Shown here piece after piece: positions 8,566 through 16,672 of a stretch of DNA of 38,506 nt (positions are counted from its first letter, which is position 1; each line of letters opens with the position of its first letter). Position numbers and translations under genes: made by a program. This DNA comes from Nostocales cyanobacterium LEGE 12452 (lineage in GTDB: Bacteria > Cyanobacteriota > Cyanobacteriia > Cyanobacteriales > Nostocaceae), in the NCBI GenBank assembly GCA_015206945.1, contig JADEXV010000047.1, positions 1 through 38,506 of the forward strand, given 5' to 3'. The notes under the pieces are model-generated. The model made no database searches. It was given only the letters and a program-made list of their open reading frames with translations, and had not been told where the DNA came from.

Positions 8566-9126
8566 ATGTTTTTAGACATTTTAGCTAGCCTGCAACGGTT
8601 ATTTGTTGGTTATATTCCAGCCGCTGTATTGGGTAGTTTTATCGGATATTTTATCGGGATAAATAGCATGGTTTATCAGCTATTTCGGCTGATATTTCAG
8701 ATACCTCATAGTATCCCTCCTATCGCTTTGCTACCTATCGCCCTAATTGCGTTTCAAGAGAGCGACTCGGCTGCTATTGTAGTAGTTTTTCTGGGAACTC
8801 TCTGGACAATGATTATTAATACAGCAATAGGGATGCGGCATTTCAAGAGACAGAATAATAACTTTCGAGTAGCTATTTTTCATATATTTCATGCCTTGAA
8901 AGTTAGCATTTGGGTAGCCTGGTTTATCGTTATTGCTACAGAAATGTTAACAGGCCCAAGGGGACTTGGCTTTACCCTCTGGGATGCTTATAAAGCTGGC
9001 AATACTGATTACATAATCCAGGAAATATTATACATCGGTATCATTGGCTTTTTGCTGGATCAGTTACTAGATTTCGCAGCCTATCTTCTCTCGCAAATGG
9101 TTTCAGATGGGAAAAAATCTTCTTAA
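8566..9126 (+). CDS. Short ABC transporter permease (SsuC/NrtB-like), orphan
   Basis: This 186-residue hydrophobic protein matches the core of nitrate/sulfonate-type permeases. It has the entry SLQRLFVGYIPAAVLGSFIG, an IPHSIPPIALLPIAL segment, and the C-terminal block ATEMLTGPRGLGFTLWD followed by a last helix. Family members are usually about 250-280 residues with an extra N-terminal helix; here the protein starts only seven residues before the core (MFLDILA). An upstream in-frame stop shows that the missing part is not simply a misplaced start. No ATPase or binding-protein gene is nearby. It may be a natural short form, or a 5'-truncated remnant of a transporter operon. Substrate cannot be assigned. 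Confidence 0.75.
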   Translation: MFLDILASLQRLFVGYIPAAVLGSFIGYFIGINSMVYQLFRLIFQIPHSIPPIALLPIALIAFQESDSAAIVVVFLGTLWTMIINTAIGMRHFKRQNNNFRVAIFHIFHALKVSIWVAWFIVIATEMLTGPRGLGFTLWDAYKAGNTDYIIQEILYIGIIGFLLDQLLDFAAYLLSQMVSDGKKSS

Positions 9127-9129
9127 AGA

Positions 9130-9308
9130 ATTCAGGAGTCAGGAGCCAGGATTCAGAATGAATTGTGTACGACACTTCTCTACGAGACGCTCCGCGTAAC
9201 TTGCTTCCCCGGAGGGGTACGACAGGCTCAGTGCATCGCTGACGGGTAGCGCAGCGTCTTGTAGAAAGCCTCTTGATTCTGAATTCTGAATTCTGAATTC
9301 TGCATTCT
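9130..9308. repeat. Composite repeat block with CTGAATT heptamers
   Basis: The left end has GGAGTCAGGAGCCAGGATTC and ATTCAGAATGAATT; the right end (about 9273-9305) has three CTGAATT heptamers in a row. Between them are TACGAGACGCTCCGCGTAAC and GACAGGCTCAGTGC elements. The two ends are partly complementary (ATTCAGAAT versus ATTCTGAAT), so the whole block could fold back. It separates the convergent permease and collagen-like genes. Open frames across it are repeat-derived. Confidence 0.65.
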
Positions 9309-10712
9309 TTATCTCGGCTTGCGGATTGCACCCTGCCAACGAATAGTTTGCTTGGCAGAACGTATTCCTAAAGAACGAGTTGCTACGACTTCAATATCAA
9401 CGTTGACACCAGGGCGTAAAGCTTCGTCAGGAATTTTGAGCTTGCCCAAAGCTAGAATAAAACGATTGTAGTCACGAATCACAAGTTCTGTGGGAATATC
9501 CCCTTCAAATTCAGTTTTGTAGCCAGAAAAACCGTGCGAGCTATCTTGGGCGCGGAATTTGACGCGAAACTGAGTATTAATGGCATCAGACTTGGCTGCC
9601 AAATCAACTATTTTTAAGTTGAGGTTTTGTCCGGCATCGGCAAACTCTGCTACAGCTAACCGGGTGACATCTTTTTTGGGAATGGCATGGTTAACGGTAA
9701 ATGTTGTTAAGTTAGCCTCACTTTTGCTGTTACCCTCAACCCATAATTCTTCAGAAAAATTAATTTCTACTTGTTTGTTATCAGTTAAATTTAGTGTTAC
9801 GGCTTGATTGGCAAAGCTGGTAGTGGGTTGTCTTTCTTGCCAAACTATTTGAAAAGCCTCTTCTAGACGCTGTTCAAACTCTCGATAATCATCGGCGATC
9901 GCAGAACCAGGCGCAAGTAGAGAAGCTGCGCCTATGCGTTGATTCCACTTATTCTTCGAGAGGTTGAACTGTTTGTTTATCAGTTCCGAAATTGCTAGCT
10001 GCACAGTTGGAGTATCAGCTGCCAAAGGTTCCTTGCTATTGACAATACTCAAAGTTCCTAAGCGCCCTTGGCTACCATCGCTACCATCGCTGCCATCTCG
10101 CCCATCGCTACCATCGCTACATCGATAAACCTTTTCAGTACACTTATAATCAGGGCTACCAGGAGTTCCCTCGCAGGTTTTTACTTCCCATCTTCGTCTG
10201 TGACAGTTACAACCCTCCGTACCGTTGCCACCTCTACCACCGCGCCCGCCTTCCCCACCAGTTGCCCGCACAGAAATATTCCGTAAGTCTGCCAAATTGC
10301 TGTAATAGACTGTGAGAGAACCACCATTTCCCCCGTCTCCTCCTTTGCCACCATTACCGCCACTACCACCATCTGGTGCGTTTATATCATGGCTGACACG
10401 ATTGCGTTGGGAACCACAGTCAGGTTGATAACCATCTTCCCCGTCTTCCCCGTCTTCACCATCTTTACCCGACAAGTCAAGATTTACAGGTGAACCATTG
10501 ACAAAAATATTTTGGTTTTCACCGCTGCTGCCATCTCTACCCGATCGCCCATCGGTTCCTGCGCGTCCATCTCTGCCATAATTTCTAGCTATTTTATAGT
10601 ATTCGTCAGAGGCAACGGCTGGACATAAAACTGAACCAGAGGCAGGCAAAAAGCTAGTAAAGAAGCAGAATGTCAGCAGTAGTGGCAGTTTACTCCTAAA
10701 AACATTGTGCAT
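9309..10712 (-). CDS. Secreted collagen-like Gly-rich protein
   Basis: A 467-residue protein with an N-terminal signal peptide (hydrophobic LPLLLTFCFFTSFLPASG, cleavage probably near residue 35). Three Gly-X-Y or Gly-Gly-X blocks follow: about residues 48-65 (DGRAGTDGRSGRDG), 80-140 (GEDGEDGEDG, then GGSGGNGGKGGDGGNGG) and 205-220 (DGSDGRDGSDGSDG). Between the last two lies a Cys-rich stretch containing CNCHRRRWEVKTC and a further pair of cysteines. The C-terminal 240 residues are a non-repetitive, probably beta-rich domain with no motif I recognise. The acidic repeats and export signal suggest a cell-surface or matrix protein. The 9-bp DNA repeats behind the Gly blocks make length variation likely. 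Function is unknown. Confidence 0.85.
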   Translation of the reverse strand: MHNVFRSKLPLLLTFCFFTSFLPASGSVLCPAVASDEYYKIARNYGRDGRAGTDGRSGRDGSSGENQNIFVNGSPVNLDLSGKDGEDGEDGEDGYQPDCGSQRNRVSHDINAPDGGSGGNGGKGGDGGNGGSLTVYYSNLADLRNISVRATGGEGGRGGRGGNGTEGCNCHRRRWEVKTCEGTPGSPDYKCTEKVYRCSDGSDGRDGSDGSDGSQGRLGTLSIVNSKEPLAADTPTVQLAISELINKQFNLSKNKWNQRIGAASLLAPGSAIADDYREFEQRLEEAFQIVWQERQPTTSFANQAVTLNLTDNKQVEINFSEELWVEGNSKSEANLTTFTVNHAIPKKDVTRLAVAEFADAGQNLNLKIVDLAAKSDAINTQFRVKFRAQDSSHGFSGYKTEFEGDIPTELVIRDYNRFILALGKLKIPDEALRPGVNVDIEVVATRSLGIRSAKQTIRWQGAIRKPR

Positions 10713-10883
10713 CTATTTACACCTAAAACTTTAGTCGAATTATCTACTCCTGACGCTGACTTTCAACAATTTGCTCCCTCTTTTCCAGTGATATCGTGTC
10801 CGGTTAAACACCGATCAATTTGAAAAAAGAATGCAACATTGTACATTCTAAAGCGAGGTAGTGAGCGTTGAAGTGTGACACAC

Positions 10884-11771
10884 TTATGAAAAAGGATTAG
10901 CTTCTGTTACCACTTCTGGCAGTGGAATAAACTCTGTTTCATCTGGCACGCTAGCAAAACGAGAGTCGCGCCAATCAGCTTTAGCTTGCTCTATTCGCTC
11001 TGGTCGGCTAGAGACAAAATTCCACCATTTGTAGCGTGTACCTAACGGCTCACCGCCAATAACAATACATCGAGCAGCATCTATGGCAGAAACCTCAACC
11101 CGATCGCCTGGCTTTAGAATAGCAAGACGATATTGCTCCATCGGTTCATCATTAATCCTCAATCCCTCGGTGACACTGTATACTGCCCTTTGTGAATAAT
11201 CTGTAGGGATAGTAAAGTGGGTGTTAGCAGACAACACTGCATCTAAATAGAGGATAGGTGAGAGAACTTTTACAGGTGAGGTATAGCCAAATGCTTGCCC
11301 AGCAATCAGTTTGATGATGACGCCATTCTCTTCCCAGGTGGGAAGGATTTCAGCAGGATAGTGAATGAACGTTGGCTCGGTTTCTTCGTGTTCAACAGGC
11401 AGGGCAACCCAGGTTTGAATGCCATGAATAGTAGCTTCTTGGTTGCGATCAAAGTCAGGTGAGCGTTCTGAATGGACAATTCCCTTTCCTGCTGTCATCC
11501 AGTTGACTGCACCTGGTTGGATTTCCTGCACAGTACCCAAACTATCGCGATGCATCAAAGCACCATCAAATAAATAAGTTACCGTTGCCAGATTAATATG
11601 AGGATGTGGTCGGACATCGATACCTTGATTGGGTGGCATAACGGATGGGCCGAGATGATCGAAAAAGATAAATGGCCCAACCGTTTGACGATTAGGATAT
11701 GGCAAACTGCGGCGGGCAGAAAAACCACCCAGATTTTTAACTTCGGGTTCAATCAGTTGAAGAATTGCCAT
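10884..11771 (-). CDS. Pirin family protein
   Basis: A 295-residue bicupin. The N-terminal cupin shows the pirin metal ligands: RPHPHINLATVTYLF with His56 and His58, and GKGIVHSE with His100 and Glu102. FFDHLGPSVMPP is the usual pirin signature. Bacterial pirins include quercetinases and redox-linked regulators; which activity applies is unknown. The ATG at 11771 gives the usual length. The 170-bp gap downstream, to the collagen-like gene, shows nothing distinct. The next gene on the other side is divergent (rhodanese), so the two share a 158-bp promoter region. Confidence 0.93.
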   Translation of the reverse strand: MAILQLIEPEVKNLGGFSARRSLPYPNRQTVGPFIFFDHLGPSVMPPNQGIDVRPHPHINLATVTYLFDGALMHRDSLGTVQEIQPGAVNWMTAGKGIVHSERSPDFDRNQEATIHGIQTWVALPVEHEETEPTFIHYPAEILPTWEENGVIIKLIAGQAFGYTSPVKVLSPILYLDAVLSANTHFTIPTDYSQRAVYSVTEGLRINDEPMEQYRLAILKPGDRVEVSAIDAARCIVIGGEPLGTRYKWWNFVSSRPERIEQAKADWRDSRFASVPDETEFIPLPEVVTEANPFS

Positions 11772-11929
11772 AAATAATCGCAGGTGATTAGTAAATGCTG
11801 TAATTATTATAAGTATACTTACTTGGAAATAAGCTAATCTTGATGAGTTATCTGTTTGTTTTGTAGGGTTGATGCCAATGCGATCGCCTGTTTTTTACTA
11901 TTAAATATCAAACACAGCCCCAGTCAGTA

Positions 11930-12418
11930 TTGTTTCTCAACCAGAGAGTCTTTTCACAAGTGCGATCGCTCACCTTTAACTTTCTTAAACTTCTGATTAG
12001 ATTTCAGTTTCCTACTGTTGAGGAAATTAATTGCAACCAATTAGCTCAATTACTATTAGATTCTGCAAAGCTCCCTCCATTATTACTAGATGCACGAAGT
12101 CAAACTGAGTATGCAGTAAGTCATATCAAAACAGCAGTACGCATAGATCCTCTCACAGATGACTTAGCAGCAGTTGCAATTTTCCAAGATAGACCAATTG
12201 TTGTGTACTGTGCTGTTGGCTACCGGAGCGCAAAATTAGCCCAAAAACTGGATGAAGCCGGGATGAAGTGCATTTATAACTTGAGTGGTGGAATTTTTCA
12301 GTGGGCAAACGAAGGCAGGCCGATCTTTCAAAATGGGCATCAGACACAGCTTGTACATCCTTACAATGCAATCTGGGGAAAATTACTAAAAGCTACTTAC
12401 CATACTCAGGAGTGTTGA
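11930..12418 (+). CDS. Rhodanese-like domain protein
   Basis: Residues 30-140 form one rhodanese domain. LLLDARSQTEY opens it, and the active-site loop CAVGYRS (Cys94) is followed by YNLSGGIFQWANEG. The Cys plus basic loop fits a sulfurtransferase or persulfide carrier. The N-terminus (FNFLKLLIRFQFPTV) is amphipathic. The start is uncertain: TTG at 11930 gives a normal-looking N-terminus but has no ribosome site, and a GTG at 11960 is the next choice. It ends 69 bp before the glycosyltransferase start on the same strand, so the two may be co-transcribed. Confidence 0.88.
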   Translation: MFLNQRVFSQVRSLTFNFLKLLIRFQFPTVEEINCNQLAQLLLDSAKLPPLLLDARSQTEYAVSHIKTAVRIDPLTDDLAAVAIFQDRPIVVYCAVGYRSAKLAQKLDEAGMKCIYNLSGGIFQWANEGRPIFQNGHQTQLVHPYNAIWGKLLKATYHTQEC

Positions 12419-12487
12419 CCTTTGGACTAAGAGCTTGTCAACATTAAGCAAGTAGAATAAAAGCAACAATAAAACTACTTAAGGTGC

Positions 12488-13243
12488 ATGTCTCAAGTTT
12501 CGATTGTCATTCCTACTTTAAACGAAGCAGTTAGCTTAGAGCGGACATTGCGCCAATTGACTTTACTTAATCCGCCTGCTTTTGAAGTGATAGTAGTAGA
12601 TGGTGGCAGCGATGATGAGACAGTGGCAGTTGCAAAGCAATGCTTTGGGTCATTCAATCAGTCGCTAGGCGTACAAGTTATCTCATCTGAGCGACGTGGG
12701 CGTTCTATTCAGATGAATTACGGAGCATCGGCTGCAACTGGAGATATTCTTTGCTTTCTTCATGCAGATACTTGGGTGCCAGATGACCTAATCACTGTAA
12801 TAGAGAAAACTCTAGCAGAGTCAACCATTGCCTGTGGGGGGTTCATTTCTCTGATGAGTGGATCTCAAACGACTCGCTGGGGCATCTCTCTACATAATTA
12901 TTTAAAAACCTACTACGCACCACTGCTATTTAAGCCTCACCTGTTTTTTCGAGGATTGCGCCTGTTGTTTGGAGATCAAGTAATGTTTTGTCGTCGCACT
13001 GACTTTTGGGATTGCGATGGATTTGATGAGGCATTGCCGATTATGGAAGATGGAGATTTATGCTTGAGATTGGTTAAAAAAGGACGTATTTATCTGGTGA
13101 ACCGCATTGTTCACTCTTCAGATCGCCGCGTCGCAAAATGGGGTAGCTGGAAAGCAAACGCAATCTACCTTTATATCGGTTTTTTGTGGGGAATTGGCGT
13201 TGATGCAAATTATCTCAAACAATTTTATCAAGATATTCGCTGA
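12488..13243 (+). CDS. GT2 glycosyltransferase, TIGR04283 type
   Basis: A 251-residue GT-A glycosyltransferase. It opens with VSIVIPTLNEA, then VIVVDGGSDDET (nucleotide-sugar binding) and CFLHADTWVPDD (metal-binding acidic motif), and later MEDGDLCLRL. The overall pattern fits the TIGR04283 subfamily, named after its link to arsenosugar biosynthesis clusters. No arsM or arsenosugar radical-SAM gene is in this window, so the substrate is not shown. The last 16 bp overlap, tail to tail, the 3' end of the DUF547 gene on the other strand. The ATG at 12488 has AAGG about 4 nt upstream. Confidence 0.88.
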   Translation: MSQVSIVIPTLNEAVSLERTLRQLTLLNPPAFEVIVVDGGSDDETVAVAKQCFGSFNQSLGVQVISSERRGRSIQMNYGASAATGDILCFLHADTWVPDDLITVIEKTLAESTIACGGFISLMSGSQTTRWGISLHNYLKTYYAPLLFKPHLFFRGLRLLFGDQVMFCRRTDFWDCDGFDEALPIMEDGDLCLRLVKKGRIYLVNRIVHSSDRRVAKWGSWKANAIYLYIGFLWGIGVDANYLKQFYQDIR

Positions 13244-13929
13244 TTCAGGCTCCAGTCATAGTAGAGATAGGAAATCGGCGTTGAGGCATTTATTGGCAGG
13301 TCTGTTTCTAAGTAGGAGCGGATATATTCTGGAATAGAGGGTGTAACCTTAAGAAAATCTTGACGATACCATTTAAAGATTTTGCTACAGTAGAGTGTTT
13401 TACTATCTGAGTCATAACGGACTTTTTCAGGATTGTTAATGAAGCGACAGGTATCTTCATCTAACTGCTGATTAACTTGTTGAGGAAAATAAGCTCCAGC
13501 ACGCAGTAAGGGGCAACTAACGGAAGCGCAGACAATTGCAAAATGAATTCGTGGCTCCTGTAATTTATTCCGCAGAATCTGGTTCTCTATTTGGGCTAAA
13601 CTATAATGTTCGTCAAATATATAATAAGCACGACGTTGGAAGAACCACAAAAAAGCCAACCAGTTGGGAATGCCTAAGATTCGCGGACGAATTGACTCAA
13701 GCGGGTATCTTTCTAAAATTGTCGAAATGGTGAACGCATTGTAAAGGTTGATCCACAATGCCAATTGCTCAGAAGTGTTGCTATTAGATGTAAAAGCCAG
13801 ATTTTTTTGACTCGACAACCAATTGGCGATCGCTTGAGGTTGCTCAGTTTTCCAAGCAATGTAGTTTACACGACCCTCTCGATCGACATACTGACGCAAC
13901 AACCTGTCCCAAGGTTTAAAATCAATCAT
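13228..13929 (-). CDS. DUF547 domain protein
   Basis: A 233-residue protein with the DUF547 hallmarks ALWINLYNAFTISTILERYP and IHFAIVCASVSCPLLR. The Cys in the second motif is conserved in the family. The family fold is thought to be cysteine-peptidase-like, but no activity is established that I can cite. No signal peptide is seen. It converges with and overlaps the glycosyltransferase by 16 bp, so the two mRNAs can pair at their 3' ends. The upstream gap (13930-14095) is divergent with the next gene. Confidence 0.88.
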   Translation of the reverse strand: MIDFKPWDRLLRQYVDREGRVNYIAWKTEQPQAIANWLSSQKNLAFTSNSNTSEQLALWINLYNAFTISTILERYPLESIRPRILGIPNWLAFLWFFQRRAYYIFDEHYSLAQIENQILRNKLQEPRIHFAIVCASVSCPLLRAGAYFPQQVNQQLDEDTCRFINNPEKVRYDSDSKTLYCSKIFKWYRQDFLKVTPSIPEYIRSYLETDLPINASTPISYLYYDWSLNQRIS

Positions 13930-14095
13930 TATTGCTGTGTTTATATGTTGGCCGTAGCTAAGGGAATTCTTTGCTTTCGCGATCGCAACGTACAGTTGAA
14001 TTTGTACAAGTATTTATTTAACGAATTATAACAATACTATATTTGGCAACTTGAAATCAGCGATACACTGAGGAAAATTCCTTGAGGAAGCGTTG

Positions 14096-14485
14096 ATGGC
14101 ACGGTCAAACGGGGTTACAAGTGAAACGTCTGTAGAGGAATTGCCTACAGCTTCAGACAAAGATACGATCGCAATTGAAAATCCACCTGAGCCAGTGGAA
14201 GATGCCCAAGATATTGACGACATATTGAACTCACTAAAAACCTTACTGAGTTCTTTAGAAAAGCTCCAAAAAGTCCGGCAAGAAGTGGGCGATATTAAAC
14301 CGTTGATTGGTCGGATGCTTGATGGAGAACTAGTTGCTGGTGAAGAACTTGAGCAACTCAAGGCAGGTGTGAGCAGTCTTTCTCGCCTTGTTCGTGCTTA
14401 TAATGACCATCAAGTAGCGTTGGCTAAAGCACAACCTGCTAGAGACTTGCTAGATCAAGTGCTGAAAGAGCGTAAAGCTAATTGA
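14096..14485 (+). CDS. Small acidic coiled-coil protein of unknown function
   Basis: A 129-residue soluble protein. Residues 1-40 are acidic, low complexity and probably disordered (EELPTASDKD and so on). Residues 42-75 (DIDDILNSLKTLLSSLEKLQ) and 90-125 are heptad-like helices. The ATG at 14096 is preceded by GAGGAAG with a 5-nt spacer, one of the clearest ribosome sites in the window, so this is a real gene. I do not recognise a named family; it resembles small conserved cyanobacterial proteins. It may be a scaffold or partner protein, but nothing nearby says of what. Confidence 0.75.
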   Translation: MARSNGVTSETSVEELPTASDKDTIAIENPPEPVEDAQDIDDILNSLKTLLSSLEKLQKVRQEVGDIKPLIGRMLDGELVAGEELEQLKAGVSSLSRLVRAYNDHQVALAKAQPARDLLDQVLKERKAN

Positions 14486-14504
14486 GTTGAGACTGGGGAT
14501 TGGG

Positions 14505-14616
14505 CACAAGAGGTAGAGGGGCAGAGGGGCAGAGAGGCAGAGGGGCAGAGGGGAAAAACTTACTGCAACTTCTCCCCTGCTCCCCTGCTCCACGGTCGCT
14601 GAGCGTAGCCGAAGTG
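14505..14616. repeat. G-rich purine array plus 48-bp module, copy 1
   Basis: GGGGCAGA-type repeats run from about 14515. The module at 14534-14581 (with AAAAACTTACTGCAACTTC in the middle) matches the reverse complement of 22669-22716 at 47 of 48 positions. Its ends AGGGGA and TCCCCT can pair into a hairpin. A GAGCGTAGCCGAAG element follows at about 14602-14615. The block lies between the coiled-coil gene and the cobalamin fusion gene. Confidence 0.85.
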
Positions 14617-14774
14617 CTGCTCCCCAATTTGACAAGCGATCGCATTCCTAATTCTCTCAGAAATGCGCTCGCTATAAACTGAAGGAATTCTCCAAGCTTG
14701 TAAATGTGAAGTCGCTACATGTCTAAATCTGTGGTTTCATTTGAAGGATATCAAATTTTGCAAGATATCTATTT

Positions 14775-16499
14775 ATGATGATGAATGTTGCACCTGCCAT
14801 TGTAATACTGGGTCAAAATAGCGTGACAGTAGCACGCAAAATAATCAGCGTCTTACCAGGGGCAACACTATACGGTTTAGAGGGTCGCACATCAGAAGTT
14901 GATGTCAGCTTTACAAATTTTGGCGAGACGCTACGCGAGTTATTTGTGCAGGGAAGGCCGTTGATTGGCATTTGTGCCACTGGCATTTTAATTAGGACGT
15001 TAGCTCCCTTAATCTCGGATAAACGACAGGAACCACCAGTGTTAGCTGTGGCTGAAGATGGTAGCGCTGTTGTCCCTCTCTTGGGCGGACTTGGTGGAGT
15101 CAACGATTTGGCTCGCCGTATTGCTGAAGCCCTTGATGTCAAAGCTGCAATTACAACCACAGGCGATTTACGTTTGGGCACAACGCTGTTATCTCCTCCC
15201 CCTGGATACCATTTGGCAAATCCAGATGATGCGAAGAAATTTATTTCAGATGTGCTAGCTGGGGCACAAGTTAAGCTCGAAGGAATAGCACCTTGGTTAA
15301 GTGATAGTAAATTACCGATAGATCCCAAGGGAGATTTGACCATCCAAGTTACAGAACGTTTGGTGACTCCTACAGCCAACTGTCTTGTCTATCATCCAGC
15401 AACGATCGCGATCGCAATTAGTGGCATCATTGATGATCCAGTAGCTTTAGTAGAACAGCTACTAGCTGATGCCAAACTAGAAACAGCATCAGTCGCCGGG
15501 ATATTTGCACCCATTGCCGCCGCAGCCGATCCCACAATCCACGCCGTAGCTAGCGCCTTAAAAGTGCCCACCCGCTTTTTTACCCCAAATCAGCTAGAAA
15601 GTCTACTTTCACAAGGTTATAGCCCCGCCCAAGCCGCAGCGATCGCCGCTACAGGCACATCTTCCATTACTGCTTCAACTCCCCACATTGCGATCGCTAT
15701 TGCCCCTCAAGTAATTGATCCCAACACCATTGGTCAGCCACGCGGACGGTTAGCGATTATTGGCACGGGCCCTGGTGGTTCGCTGTGGATGTCTCCAGAA
15801 GTGAAGGAGATACTCAAGTCGGCAACTGACCTAGTGGGTTATAAAACTTATTTAGATTTAGTTGGTTCTCTGGCTGATGGCAAGCAACGGCATGAATCTG
15901 ACAACCGCGAGGAAGAAGCACGAGCAAAGATGGCTCTAGATTTGGCTGCATCTGGGCGATATGTAGCTGTAGTTTCATCTGGCGATCCCGGTATCTATGC
16001 AATGGCAGCAGCGGTTTTTGAGGTATGCGATCGCTATGCTAAACCCGAATGGGACAGTATCGACATTCATGTGGCCCCAGGCATCTCTGCAATGCAGGCA
16101 GCAGCAGCAGCCATTGGTGCGCCCCTTGGGCATGACTTCTGTGCTATTTCCCTCTCTGATATCTTGAAACCTTGGTCTGCGATCGCACAACGAATTGCGG
16201 CGGCTGCTGAGGCTGATTTTGTCATTGCTTTCTACAATCCTGTTTCTAAAGAGCGTACCTGGCAACTGGCAGAAGCGAGAAATATTTTGCTGCGACATCG
16301 AACACCAGATACACCAGTAGTATTAGCCCGGAATCTCGGTAGGCCAGGACAAACGGTAAAAGCGATCGCACTTGACCAGTTAACGCCAGCAAGCGCTGAT
16401 ATGCGGACAATTATTCTCGTTGGTTCCACAAAAACCCGAACTATCAAGCGCCGCGATGGTAATATCTGGGTTTATACGCCGCGTCGCTATACCCAATAG
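14775..16499 (+). CDS. cbiG-cobJ: CbiG-CobJ fusion: cobalt-precorrin-5A hydrolase / precorrin-3B C17-methyltransferase
   Basis: This 574-residue two-enzyme protein belongs to corrin-ring synthesis for cobalamin. Residues 1-310 are CbiG-like: GICATGILIRTLAPLISDKR and PVLAVAEDGSAVVPLLGG form the central part, and residues 200-290 (CLVYHPATIAIAISG) the CbiG/CobE C-terminal domain. From residue 324 (GRLAIIGTGPGG) to the end it is a CobJ/CbiH SAM-dependent methyltransferase, with VVSSGDPGIYAMA and APGISAMQAAAA. The two domains act close together in ring contraction (C17 methylation and loss of the C20-derived two-carbon unit). The CbiG motif usually written LLSGHxGGAN reads LLGGLGGVN here. ATG codons at 14775, 14778 and 14781 are all possible. 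No cobalamin riboswitch is recognisable upstream. Confidence 0.94.
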   Translation: MMMNVAPAIVILGQNSVTVARKIISVLPGATLYGLEGRTSEVDVSFTNFGETLRELFVQGRPLIGICATGILIRTLAPLISDKRQEPPVLAVAEDGSAVVPLLGGLGGVNDLARRIAEALDVKAAITTTGDLRLGTTLLSPPPGYHLANPDDAKKFISDVLAGAQVKLEGIAPWLSDSKLPIDPKGDLTIQVTERLVTPTANCLVYHPATIAIAISGIIDDPVALVEQLLADAKLETASVAGIFAPIAAAADPTIHAVASALKVPTRFFTPNQLESLLSQGYSPAQAAAIAATGTSSITASTPHIAIAIAPQVIDPNTIGQPRGRLAIIGTGPGGSLWMSPEVKEILKSATDLVGYKTYLDLVGSLADGKQRHESDNREEEARAKMALDLAASGRYVAVVSSGDPGIYAMAAAVFEVCDRYAKPEWDSIDIHVAPGISAMQAAAAAIGAPLGHDFCAISLSDILKPWSAIAQRIAAAAEADFVIAFYNPVSKERTWQLAEARNILLRHRTPDTPVVLARNLGRPGQTVKAIALDQLTPASADMRTIILVGSTKTRTIKRRDGNIWVYTPRRYTQ

Positions 16500-16580
16500 T
16501 AGGCGCGATCGGGAAGAGAGCAGAAAAGGCAAGATAAGCACTTTTTTAAATCCACTTTTCTAAGCGATCGCATAATAAAA

Positions 16581-16608
16581 CCCCAGGATTAGAACTTCAT
16601 TTCTGGGG
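16581..16608. terminator. Hairpin after cbiG-cobJ
   Basis: CCCCAG (16581-16586) pairs with CTGGGG (16603-16608), extended by one wobble and one A-T pair, with a loop of about 12-16 nt. On the plus strand there is no clean T-run; on the minus strand TTTTATTAT follows the stem. It could end the cbiG-cobJ transcript, but the better terminator geometry faces left, where no minus-strand gene precedes it. Confidence 0.4.
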
Positions 16609-16672
16609 ATAAAGTAATTCTGTCTATTAAGATAGTTTAAATAGAAAATCCCAGTAGAAATCTCTAGACTAA

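Noticed and set aside
14486..14774. Cobalamin riboswitch upstream of cbiG-cobJ
   Set aside because: I could not find a B12-box-like conserved core; the region is repeats and AT-rich leader.
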